This document shows positions 1 to 8,462 of a DNA stretch of 64,000 nt, in pieces (the first letter of the stretch is position 1; every line of letters begins with the position of its first letter). A program made the position numbers and the translations under genes. The notes under the pieces are model-generated. The model had not been told where the DNA came from and ran no database searches. It saw only the letters and a list, made by a program, of their open reading frames with translations. Source of the stretch: Strobilurus pachycystidiatus (Eukaryota > Basidiomycota > Agaricomycetes > Agaricales > Physalacriaceae); the NCBI GenBank assembly GCA_019915135.1, contig JAHLMK010000002.1, forward strand, positions 1,426,001 through 1,490,000, read 5' to 3'.

Positions 1-297
1 GTGTCTGACAATACTGAATTCTCAGTACTGAAGACAAGTTTATGATAAATTTAGATGCTGTTTGAATGATTTATAGTTCATTCAATAACTTTAACTGTGA
101 TTTTGAGTGACATTGAGATGATTATACTTGTATATTCGTGAATATTCATGAATAAAAGCAAAATATTCGCAGTGAAGATTAAGTTGACGAATAAGATTAA
201 GAGTATATTCATGAATAACAATTATGACCCTTGGAGGGGGGATTATTCGTGTGCATGAATAAGAATATACTCAAATATATATTCGTGGACATCTCTA
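1..297. mobile_element. hAT-type MITE, left copy, 5' end cut by window start
   Basis: This stretch matches 6591-6887 with only three substitutions (positions 117, 160 and 273) over 297 bp. It is therefore a second copy of the short non-autonomous element described at 6426-6887, with about 164 bp of its left side outside the window. It ends in the same terminal sequence (reverse complement TAGAGATGTCCACGAATA). It contains repeated palindromic ATTCATGAATA-like motifs and the hairpin ACTGA-ATTC-TCAGT near 12-26. The next 8 bases (298-305, GCATCGCA) would be the right half of a target duplication whose left half is not visible. The high identity suggests recent mobility. Confidence 0.85.
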
Positions 298-1426
298 GCA
301 TCGCAGAATCAATGAGAACCCAGAGAAAATGGTGGGTCCAATTGGTGCGCTTTGCTTTCGATGGCACAACTACACCGCCCTTGGTACCATTCCGCAAATC
401 CCGCCAGTCCTGCTTGGTCTCGCGACTGATTGCTGCAACATCTCCACAAGCCAGAGCACCACTCATCGTTGCCTCTTCCAGATCTGCCTCAGTGACATCT
501 GTGTTCGCCTCCTTCGATCTCTCCTTCTTTGCTTTTTTACGGGCTCGAAAATTTTGCTGGCGCTCCGCATTCTGTTGACGTTGTATCTCGGCTCTCTCCT
601 CCTTCCGACGTGTCTCAGTGATGACTGCCTTGCGACGCCGCTCAGCTGCCTCAGCAGGTGTCTCGGCTTTGAATGCTGTCTTTAGACCAGAAGTCTGTGT
701 TGTCAACTGTGCAAACATCTGCCCGAGGGTGCGCTGCTTTTCGTGGTTGGTAGGGAATTTCTTCGATGGGAGGCTATGCAGGTCATCGTTAAGACAAGGT
801 GCAGAAGTAGAGGCAGACGAGGGAGTGGATGCAGGAATGGTGGGACTCAAAACCAAAGGTGTGTCGTTGTCCGACTCAGAATCACTGATAACGAGGACCT
901 GCTTTCGCTTTTTAGGGTGATTTGCAGGCGCTGCATCGGGTGGATCTGTCGGTGCTTGCGTGCTCGAGGAAAGTGGTTGAATGGGTGTGGCCGTAGAAGT
1001 ATTCTGGGCTGGAGTCCTGGCTTTGACATGTGCGCCCATCTTCCGAGCAGAGGTAATTAGACGTTCAAGCCAAGCCTCTGCGAATGCATTGCGGTCGCCT
1101 TCAGTCATCAACCTGACTGCATGCTTGAGATGTGCAATTAAGTCAACGGTGAGTCGCGTGCCGCGTTCGGTGAAGACCACGGTGGTAGAGTCAGGTGTGC
1201 GCCAGGTCTCAAATGCAATCTCGAGAGAGCGAGAAAGCGCAGAGAAAGCACCGCCATCCTCGAGACGTTTGGGATCGAGTGAGAAGTGATAGTGAGAATT
1301 TGGTGGGTTTTCAGGAAGATGGCTCGGGAGGTTCTGGAGCAAGGATTTGAGATGCCCAATGCCTGAAATCAGGGCTTGAGAAGGGCCTGGCAGCTTCTGG
1401 GGCTTGGGTGGTAGAGCGAGAGGCAT
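209..1426 (-). CDS. Transposon-type hypothetical protein, 3' end formed by the MITE
   Basis: An intronless reading frame of about 405 codons from ATG at 1424-1426. I chose this start because a TATAAA box lies about 35 bp upstream (1461-1466, minus strand) and the track's longer start is TTG. The protein has an N-terminal helical part with AEAWLERL, a basic PKKRKQVLVISD stretch followed by serines and acids, and a basic coiled-coil-like segment rich in R, K, E and Q (roughly residues 265-315). It ends in a T-N-W-x-H-x-F-L-W motif that I associate from memory with Agaricomycete transposon-linked proteins. The last 28 residues lie inside the MITE, so the original 3' end was replaced. Function is unknown; probably a truncated mobile-element gene. 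Confidence 0.5.
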   Translation of the reverse strand: MPLALPPKPQKLPGPSQALISGIGHLKSLLQNLPSHLPENPPNSHYHFSLDPKRLEDGGAFSALSRSLEIAFETWRTPDSTTVVFTERGTRLTVDLIAHLKHAVRLMTEGDRNAFAEAWLERLITSARKMGAHVKARTPAQNTSTATPIQPLSSSTQAPTDPPDAAPANHPKKRKQVLVISDSESDNDTPLVLSPTIPASTPSSASTSAPCLNDDLHSLPSKKFPTNHEKQRTLGQMFAQLTTQTSGLKTAFKAETPAEAAERRRKAVITETRRKEERAEIQRQQNAERQQNFRARKKAKKERSKEANTDVTEADLEEATMSGALACGDVAAISRETKQDWRDLRNGTKGGVVVPSKAKRTNWTHHFLWVLIDSAMLEMSTNIYLSIFLFMHTNNPPSKGHNCYS

Positions 1427-1432
1427 GGTCAA

Positions 1433-2114
1433 TCGTAAGAAATTGTTTTCCCGACGTGCATTTATAGGTTATGAACAATGGCCGCGCGCCGCCCCATTGA
1501 TACCCAAATATGGTAGCAAACGGTGTATTGATCAAAAGGGACGCTATCTGACACCTTTTGTATCACATATTGGGCGACTGGCTACTCCATCGCCTATTTC
1601 TGCATGAGTAACGCATAACACGCCCTTCATCGCCTCGTCTGGGGGCGTTACAACCCACGTGATCATCGCCTCCATACACTCCCATACAGTATTTCTTCAA
1701 CGAAGGTGATTACATAAGCCCCGTTATAATGGTGCATTTGACATAATATTCAACTGTTATAACGGTGGACATTTGGCTAAATTCTACAGCTATGACTTGA
1801 GGATTGTCGCAACGTTTACCTCCCGCATGACCAAACTGGAGGCGCAATCCCAGGTCTTTGAGCTTCCTTTTCTCAGAAGACAGCCCATTCCAAAACTAGA
1901 GCAAAGGTTAGCCGAATCGCAAGGAGTACGGATGTTCTGGCGCACCAAGATTTGGTGGAAGGGATTCCGCCGATGGGAAGTCAAGAGATGTCAAGACTGG
2001 TGCCCAAATATTAAGGTGACCACCCAAGTCATACAAACAAGACAGAGAAGAGGGATAGAGATTGAGGTATAAGATGTGGAGGAGTGTGTTGAGCTACAAC
2101 AGTACTAGAAGCGA
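1433..2114. other. Non-coding stretch upstream of the transposon-type ORF
   Basis: No convincing coding frame on either strand. The only structures I see are the TATA box of the minus-strand gene near 1461 and a short inverted repeat: CCGTTATAA at 1722-1730 against TTATAACGG near 1758-1766. Probably mobile-element debris or promoter. Confidence 0.4.
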
Positions 2115-3032
2115 CTAAGCAGTGAGTAGACAAAGAGAACAGACTGCGGAACTAACTAGAGAGTCCATGAATATATACAGAGAATCCAGAGTACGGACTA
2201 AGGTAGCATAACCGAAGTACTTGCAAAGATTTGGCAGAGGGACCCAGGTAAATGATGTCATGGATGTCCAGAGAAAGGCTGCCCTCGCCTCGTATGGCAA
2301 TGACATCATTGACTTGCAGTCTTTAACGGGCCGGAGTCTACGGTCCGCATTTGGATACCCATCCCATGATGGAACCTGTGATCTGTCTAGGCAATGCCAA
2401 GACGATGGATGCAAGAGAGAGGTGAGCTAGGCCCAGGCCGAGGTGGATGCAGAGACGGGAGAATATGACGGTGTCGAGAGTGGGAAGCACGTGATGGAGG
2501 GAGAATAATGGAGGCAATTTGTGACAAGAGACATATGAGACATTCGTGTGACAAGCCCCAACAGTTGCGACAGCGATAGACTGCGTCGCCGGGCACCGTG
2601 TCGTGGATTCCATCGTGACAGGATGAGCAGAACGTCCAAGTGGTGTCCTCCGAATGCGCCTCCAGTTGCACAAATTCCTCTAAAACCTCCTGGGGACGTC
2701 CATCGTAGACCCAGTTGAGCATGTTTTGGTCCTATATCGTGTCAGCTCCCGGTAAAGTAATTGGGTATATGCACGGTACGCACTGAATTTGAGTAACGTC
2801 GTTTGTGGACGGGAGGAATTGGAGGTGGAGGTATGAATTGTGTGGTCCAGTTCAGTGGGCCAGTCTCACCGGGCTCCACGCAAGCACATGGTGTGGAGAC
2901 AGATGAGAGCAGGCGTCGTCCGTCCTTGGAAAGGTTGATTGTGCGTGCTTGAGGGACGTTCAGCGCGTTGTCATCCTCGTTGTCGTTGGCGCGCACAACG
3001 CGGAGAGTTTGTTTCTTCGACTTGGGAGGCAT
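2115..3032 (-). pseudogene. Degraded KDZ transposase, CxC2-type N-terminal part
   Basis: The frame opens at ATG 3030-3032 with MPPKSKKQTLRVVRAND, a start typical of Agaricomycete KDZ (Kyakuja-Dileera-Zisupton) transposase-like proteins. Exon 1 is 2784-3032. A 52-nt intron (2732-2783, GTGCGT...AG) joins it in frame to exon 2 from 2731, giving KRRYSNS-DQNMLNWVYDG. Exon 2 carries the start of the cysteine-cluster region (FCSSCHDG, YRCRNCWGLSHECLICLL). The coding sense then moves to a second minus frame (CIHLGLGLAH around 2400-2500) and apparently a third below it, with stops, so the copy is frameshifted. The catalytic domain is absent. Family assignment is from motif recognition, not a search. 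Confidence 0.65.
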
Positions 3033-3083
3033 GAGGGCAAAGGCAAAAAGGGGACGAAGTAGGCCATTATTTGGGCTTATTTT

Positions 3084-3186
3084 GGTTGAACCTGAACTTG
3101 TTAAAATCAAACCGGAACCTGATTGTGATCTGGTTGAACCCAAAATCAAACTTGTTGAAATTAAACCGGAACCTGATTGTGATCAG
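3084..3186. repeat. Two imperfect tandem copies of about 50 bp
   Basis: A unit beginning GGTTGAACC and ending AAACCGGAACCTGATTGTGAT occurs twice in a row (about 3084-3131 and 3132-3186), with small internal differences. It lies just upstream of the KDZ fragment's start codon. Confidence 0.6.
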
Positions 3187-3244
3187 ACATCGGACCATTA
3201 TCTATATCTCGAGGGTCTTTCAAGAACTGTTTTGTTACGACATG

Positions 3245-3661
3245 CAATCTAACTACAACAGAATGCTACTTGGTTACATCTTTGTCTGTCTCGGCCGTCT
3301 TGACGTTTGCATTTCCTGCCTCAGCTTCGGTACCCTTCGTCAATAGATTGGCGACTAAGCGGGCGCCGCCGGGAATTGGTGTCAACCGCGATGGGACCCA
3401 TAGATCCAGGCGGAGCACTGATGAGATTTGAGCAAGTGAGTCTTATACTTGTTATCACAACGTACTTGGCGCGAACCAGATCCCACATGTGCTTGACGCC
3501 TTCACCGTCAAAACGGAGAACTCCTTCGCTCCGTCGTTTGTGGCAACCACAAGGACATATCTTCGGACAGACGCGCTCATGTTAACCGTGCCCCAGACCA
3601 AGTCAATCGGATGTCCGAAACCGGATTTCTCGGTAAGCACAGCACAAGCGGTGCTCCGAGC
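3245..3661 (-). other. Coding-like debris without a resolvable gene
   Basis: The minus strand shows short overlapping open stretches. One at about 3480-3600 reads with a C-P-C-G-C motif followed by R-x-x-E-G-V-L-R-F-D-G; another reads as a hydrophobic segment. A possible 45-50 nt intron (GTACGT...CATCAG) lies at about 3418-3464. No frame could be extended into a whole gene, so this is probably eroded mobile-element coding sequence. Confidence 0.3.
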
Positions 3662-4380
3662 CTGTGAAAGAATAAGCGTAGAAGTGTTTAAAAGAAAGAA
3701 AAGGTAAAAGGTTTACTTATTCTGTATTGGCATGTGTTTCCACACCTGCAACCCTATGGATCCCCGTCAAGCGGTAGTCCGGCTATCCCTCGGTTGTGGT
3801 GAGAGTTGCAGGGGGCCCGGTCTTGAGGATTGTTGGTGGTCCGGAACCAGGGCTGCCTGCGTTCAGCAGGTTGGTCCCTTGAGTCGAGCCTTGAATCCGG
3901 GGGTCCGCCAAGGAAGAGCAAACCCGGAGGAAAGAGACAAGTGATGAGCTCGGAGGTCCGTAAGGACAACGCGAGTTGGAGAATGTAAGTCTTGGCCAAC
4001 GAGCGGAGTTCCGCAAGTTGAGTTCAGACAAGAAGAAGAGATGAAGACTAGACTGGAGCGTCTAAGTTGATATTCGAACTGAGGAAACATAGGTAAAGTA
4101 CAAGCGCTTAAATACTGGACTGAGTAGGTAGATGCATAAGGAGATAAGTAAGATCACAAGCGGAGGTCCACATGTATTGGGCAAAGGGCAGCATGGTCTG
4201 GGTCAAGGGTATGGCAAGTTTGGCGGTAGAGATGCTGAGTAAAGGATCACGTGCGGAGGTCCGAGCGGCCCGGCTCGACTTGGCGAGGATGGATGATTAA
4301 TGGGGTCACGAGGAGACGCGTGACTGGCTGAGTAAGTTGGAGATCCGGTCCGATCCTGTGTCATGACGCATGGATATGAC
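3662..4380 (-). mobile_element. Possible LTR of a retroelement, minus orientation
   Basis: On the minus strand this 719-bp block starts TGTCATATCC and ends TCTTTCACA. It contains a TATTTAAG promoter-like box near 4110 and repeated GGACCTCCG motifs, and is non-coding on both strands. TG...CA ends and an internal promoter are LTR-like. However, I found no matching 5-bp target duplication, no second copy in the window and no adjacent reverse transcriptase, so this stays tentative. Confidence 0.25.
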
Positions 4381-4765
4381 AGCTCATAAGAGTACACGAA
4401 GTGCGGCGGGGTCTTTCCCGCCAACAGGAGCGCTTCTAGATGCCTGCAGGCTATGTTAAGTTCTGTATAAGACGTGCAGGTCATAGACATACGCAAAACC
4501 TTCTCCTCGGAGAGTAGCCAGTTTTGATTTGGGCAGGTTATCGACAGTCTCTGGGCTCATGGTGGGCAGGAGAAAGGACGTTCTTCTGTTTGGCTGTTTG
4601 TTTGGCCGAACGCTTGACACGAAGAAGAGAGCGTCACGCTTTGATGAGGTAAGAACCCTTGTCTTCGCTCCTCCTCCCCAGCTACACGATAACCTGGTGC
4701 GTGTTTGTTATTTGTCTACTACCCCAGTTGTGATACTAACCGTTTTGTGAAATCTGCTGGTAGAA

Positions 4766-5187
4766 ATGGCGACAGTCCTCACCGAGTTGCAGAGCACCGA
4801 TATTAAAATTGTTGTGAATGCCCGCTGGACCAAACAGCCCTTTGACATGTGGCTAACGGAGGTTCTCTTGCCTTCGGTCGCGGAAGGCTGGCCCCTGCGT
4901 AACGATGAGGTTGATGTTGTACTGAAGGTATGTCTTTCAATTCATATCTCTACACCTTTGATCTAACCTTACTATACTCAAAGGTCGTTACGGAGCGTGC
5001 AACTGAGGCATGGATGGAAAGGCTGCGACGTGAGGCGGCTCTACAGAAGGAGAAAGAGGAGCAGTTTAAGCGCAACCGCGCTTGTTGGATCTCGCCGGCG
5101 CCACCATCCGCAGAGTGGGGCCAGGGCAACCATAGCGGCTCATGGGTTATTGAGGCTGGGGACGATTCGACGTGGCCTTCAGAATGA
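4766..5187 (+). CDS. Hypothetical protein, two exons
   Basis: Exons 4766-4927 and 4984-5187 are joined across a 56-nt intron (GTATGT...CTCAAAG) without frame loss, giving 121 residues. The protein is mixed charge: an N-terminal segment with W-T-K-Q-P-F-D-M-W and L-P-S-V-A-E-G-W-P-L-R, a short coiled-coil-like basic/acidic helix (WMERLRREAALQKEKEEQFK) around residues 65-85, and a W-rich acidic tail. I do not recognise the family. An open stretch upstream (4529-4648) ends in a good GTAAGA donor, but the frame does not join to ATG 4766, so either the start is correct or an upstream exon is missed. The surroundings are mobile-element sequence. Confidence 0.5.
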
Positions 5188-5390
5188 CAGGTACTTAGGT
5201 AAACTCAGAATCAAACAGACTTTTGCAAACATAAATATTATTGTAACTTTGGAACAGTCATCAAGATAGCATTACAAATTATGATAAGTGAAGATAGAAT
5301 CAGACGACGACTATGATATGATAGAAAAGAAAGGGAACGAGCAGCTAAAGTGACAAGATATATCAAGGCGGAGGAAATGGAATAACCGGT

Positions 5391-5850
5391 CTAGAACTGT
5401 GGGCCCCATGCACCCGGCGAGTAAGAAGCGTCCCGTTGGACCCTCTTGCGGCAAAAGAAGGAGGCCGCGACAGGCGCGTAGCCGTTGCAACCGGCGGACA
5501 AAACATCATCATCAACGGTTGTGACGGAAGATGGAGTTGATGGACTCGAAATACCAGAAGTACTGGAGCTGGTGGTGAGGGAGTCGGGCAACGAGGCTGG
5601 GGAGGAACCAGAGCTTCGGGCCTTGGTGGGTGTGACGGACGGATAAGGCGCTCCTTGGGGACGTATGTTATACCCGAGGGAAGCAAGGGTTGGGACGACA
5701 ACAGTCGGCACAAGTCGTCGCATAGGAAGAGACGCTGGGAGTAGGTGCAATGGCCGGGGTCGCGGTTGGTGACGCTTGGACGGGAGTGCCCAATCCTCCT
5801 GAAGGACGCATCAGTAAGATTGAAGGCGCGTAAATGGCCGTATTTGGCAT
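5391..5850 (-). CDS. Possible small Ser/Pro/Thr-rich protein, structure unresolved
   Basis: Two overlapping minus-strand frames look coding in part. One (5668-5850) starts MPNTAIYAPSILLM and is rich in T, P and A. The other (5391-5750) has S/T/P repeats and ends with GYAPVAASFFCRKRV and a stop. I could not find a convincing splice joining them. It may be a degraded or mobile-element-linked gene. No family recognised. Confidence 0.25.
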
Positions 5851-6039
5851 AAAGGCGTATGTCCGCGTATTCCCGGGATCATATTATGCCAAATTACACT
5901 ACATGTTACGAATGGACTATCTTTTCATCTTATCCTTCACATCTTATCACCTATCATATCTCTTCATCATATCTTATCCCTTATCCGTGTCTCAGAAACG
6001 TCCCCTAGTGACATCATTCATACTCCTTGACACGCAACA

Positions 6040-6367
6040 TGTTGACAGCATGGTCTGACATCATACCTCATGGCTAGCAGGCTATTGTCGTGCAGGGGAC
6101 ACATGGAGGGAATCTGGAGCGTCATAGAACCAAGGCAGTGCTTAATATCCCTGGAGGAAACAGGTTTGGACAAGGGGCTAGGGCAAAGGGTAGTCAGTAG
6201 TGGACACGTATATAAGCAAGTAGGTTACTGTGTAGTCTGTAGCTTCGATCTCGTCTATACACCTGGCCTAGCCAGACTTTCTTGACTTGATACTCGCTCG
6301 TCTCTTAGTTAGATCAACTGTGTGGTGCCTGGTTTAGCCCTGTGGTTAAGTCAGTGCTGACACTACA
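6040..6367 (+). mobile_element. Possible short LTR
   Basis: A 328-bp non-coding block beginning TGTTGACAGC and ending GCTGACACTACA, with a TATATAAG box near 6210 followed by a C/T-rich segment. The ends are nearly inverted copies of each other, as in many copia-type LTRs. No clear target duplication and no neighbouring pol gene were seen, so the call is weak. Confidence 0.25.
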
Positions 6368-6417
6368 TACACCATTACGATTTACACGGACCCATCATTA
6401 ATTACGCCCTCAAGACA

Positions 6418-6425
6418 GTCAAAAG
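6418..6425. repeat. Left 8-bp target-site duplication of the MITE
   Basis: GTCAAAAG directly before the left terminal inverted repeat, identical to 6888-6895. Confidence 0.88.
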
Positions 6426-6887
6426 TAGACATGACCACGAATAAGGAGTAAAGGAGAATATTCATGAATATATTCCTAATCTTATTCATGAATATGAATA
6501 TGATGAATATATTATATTCGTGAATAAGAATAAGTCGACGAATATAGAATATGAACCTTCAAGTTCACATAATCCTCAACTCATTCATGAGTGTCTGACA
6601 ATACTGAATTCTCAGTACTGAAGACAAGTTTATGATAAATTTAGATGCTGTTTGAATGATTTATAGTTCATTCAATAACTTTAACTGTGATTTTGAGTGA
6701 CATTGAAATGATTATACTTGTATATTCGTGAATATTCATGAATAAAAGCGAAATATTCGCAGTGAAGATTAAGTTGACGAATAAGATTAAGAGTATATTC
6801 ATGAATAACAATTATGACCCTTGGAGGGGGGATTATTCGTGTGCATGAATAAGAATATACTCGAATATATATTCGTGGACATCTCTA
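6426..6887. mobile_element. Complete hAT-type MITE, 462 bp
   Basis: The left end TAGACATGACCACGAATA (6426-6443) is an inverted repeat of the right end (reverse complement TAGAGATGTCCACGAATA, 6870-6887), with 16 of 18 positions matching. The element is flanked by a perfect 8-bp direct repeat, GTCAAAAG. An 8-bp duplication is the hallmark of hAT-family transposition (established knowledge). The interior is AT-rich and non-coding, with many ATTCATGAATA-like subterminal palindromes that resemble transposase-binding repeats. A second, 99% identical copy lies at 1-297. No transposase source is in the window. Confidence 0.9.
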
Positions 6888-6895
6888 GTCAAAAG
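6888..6895. repeat. Right 8-bp target-site duplication of the MITE
   Basis: GTCAAAAG directly after the right terminal inverted repeat, identical to 6418-6425. Confidence 0.88.
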
Positions 6896-6917
6896 TTGTC
6901 ATTGAAGAATGATCATA

Positions 6918-7529
6918 TTACTTGTCGGGGTCTGGCATATATAGCCGATTTTCCTGCTCCCACTTTTCTTCTGCATCGGACGTTGAAATGACCTCCAAAT
7001 CCTGCTCCCGCCGCTGGCGCGCTATTATAGCCAAATGCTCTCTTTGAAACAATTCGTCACTCTTGGTCTCGGAGGAGTCAGTTGTTGACTGATTTTTTCG
7101 GGTAGGAGTGACTGTGGCAGCTGCAATGTATGCTTCCCGCTGCTGACGCCGAATGGTGCTGAGGACATCGTCGGGAACGTCGGTTGGTGTCATCGGTGTA
7201 ATGTTTGTCCTTGGGGAGTAGAACATCATCTCAAACTCGCCTACTGCCCAAGAGTACTGAGCAAAGACCTTCAGTGTCGGCATCTCCGTGGGGTCGAGTG
7301 GTACAGCAAGATACATTTTCTGTTCCGCGAGCGATGGGCTGTCAATCAGGGTCCAGATGAATAGGACACCGGGACGTACATGAAAATGTCCGGGCTCTAA
7401 GCCTCTGAGCTCTCCTATGTTAACATCGACAGCTCCCTCGGTGCTGAGAGTTTGCGAGGCCAGTTTCCAGTGTGTCGCCTGCGAGTTGGACATGAACGTG
7501 GCAGTATGAGACGATGTTGCCTTGGACAT
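6918..7529 (-). CDS. Hypothetical protein, 203 residues
   Basis: A single open frame from ATG 7527-7529 to a stop at 6918. The N-terminal half (to about residue 115) looks globular, with alternating hydrophobic segments (HFHVRPGVLFIWTLID, MYLAVPLD). The C-terminal third is charged and probably helical or coiled (ELFQREHLAIIARQRREQDL). No family recognised. It sits 19 bp downstream of the stop of a DUF6830-type fragment and 22 bp from the MITE target duplication, so it could be a mobile-element accessory gene or a host orphan. No intron is needed. Confidence 0.5.
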   Translation of the reverse strand: MSKATSSHTATFMSNSQATHWKLASQTLSTEGAVDVNIGELRGLEPGHFHVRPGVLFIWTLIDSPSLAEQKMYLAVPLDPTEMPTLKVFAQYSWAVGEFEMMFYSPRTNITPMTPTDVPDDVLSTIRRQQREAYIAAATVTPTRKNQSTTDSSETKSDELFQREHLAIIARQRREQDLEVISTSDAEEKWEQENRLYMPDPDK

Positions 7530-7548
7530 AATACCATTAACAGAAAAA

Positions 7549-7826
7549 TTAGAATATTATTTTGTATGCATGATAATCTACGTATTTATTGACATAATAA
7601 GCTTTGAAGGAGTCCAGGGAGTACAAGTAATGAAAGTCCTTTGGAAGCGGTTGCTTGCCAAAGACAGGTAAAAGTTGAACGCCACGTACGAGACTATCAA
7701 GATGAATGACACTAAGATAGGGATCCTTGTCTCGACCGCGATTGTCAGCCTTGACAATCCACATCCCGGTCTTTCCATCGGGATGCGCACCATGCCTATT
7801 GAACCAATGAACAAGAGCGCACTGAT
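7549..7826 (-). pseudogene. 3' terminal exon of a DUF6830-type transposon-linked gene
   Basis: After an acceptor (ATATCAG) the minus frame reads C-A-L-V-H-W-F-N-R, then GMWIVKADN, LSVIHLDSLVRG, LLPVFG, and ends YVNKYVDYHAYKIIF-stop. I recognise this order (W-F, G-M-W, I-H-L-D, L-P-V-x-G, Y-S-L-D-S-F, Y-V-N-K-Y-x-D-x-H) as the C-terminus of DUF6830/zinc-finger proteins that abound in mushroom genomes next to transposons. The upstream part is replaced by the inverted-repeat element at 7833-8462, so the gene is a fragment. Family name is from memory, unsearched. Confidence 0.55.
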
Positions 7827-7832
7827 ATGTAA

Positions 7833-8462
7833 TTAGGGTTTGAAAGTTCAGTTCAGTTGGGTTTTTTCCCAAGATTTTCAGAAAACCACAACTGAACTGT
7901 AAACTGGTCTTACAGTTTTTCAAGCAACTCACAACTGAACTGCAGTTGCTCAAAAGACCAGTTTTGAGACAGTTTGAGCAACCAGTTAAACTGGTTTAAC
8001 TGTCTGAGCGGTTAAATCGGTTTGAACCGGTTCAAAACTGGTTTTATCATTACCCAGCTGCAAAATGAACCGCCCAAGAATTGAACCCAGGCCATTCTGC
8101 GCTATTTCTACAAGACATGTAGCAAGGACGTTAATCACTGCGCCAAACGGACGTGGTCCTTATGTGTTTCAGAGCCCTTGGAAGACTCTCTGACATCTTT
8201 GGTGGTCAGAGCTTCCCAGGTTCAATTCCTGAGGGAAAAGACTGGTTTAAACTGGTTCAAAACCGGTTAAACTGTTGAGCGGTTTAACTGGTTTAACCAG
8301 TCTTTTCACGGTTGTGGGTTAACATAGTGAGATGAAAGAACTGTAAACTGAGACTGGTCTTCAGTTCTTTTAAAAACACCTTTGGAAGCTAAATTGCGGG
8401 CTCAGTTCAGGTTTTTTTTTGGTTCAGTTGCAGTTTTGACAACTGAACTTTTGAACCCTAAC
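7833..8462. mobile_element. Inverted-repeat (foldback/MITE-like) element with tRNA-like core
   Basis: The block opens TTAGGGTTTGAAAGTTCAGTT and closes with its near inverted copy (reverse complement TTAGGGTTCAAAAGTTCAGTT at 8442-8462). Both arms are filled with AACTGGTT / AACCGGTT words that can pair across the element. The core (about 8060-8240) holds two oppositely oriented tRNA-like pieces: on the minus strand an A-box-like TGGCGCAGTGATTAACG and B-box-like GGTTCAATTCT; on the plus strand GGTTCAATTCC at about 8219-8229. It interrupts the DUF6830-type gene just upstream of its last exon. No obvious target duplication. Confidence 0.6.

Noticed and set aside
1..6888. The two 297-bp direct repeats as LTRs of one 6.9-kb retrotransposon
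   Set aside because: The right copy has its own inverted ends and an 8-bp target duplication, and there is no reverse transcriptase between the copies; they are two separate MITE insertions.
8060..8240. A functional tRNA gene inside the inverted-repeat element
   Set aside because: A- and B-box words are present, but the acceptor and anticodon arms do not pair properly, so it is at best a tRNA-derived fragment.
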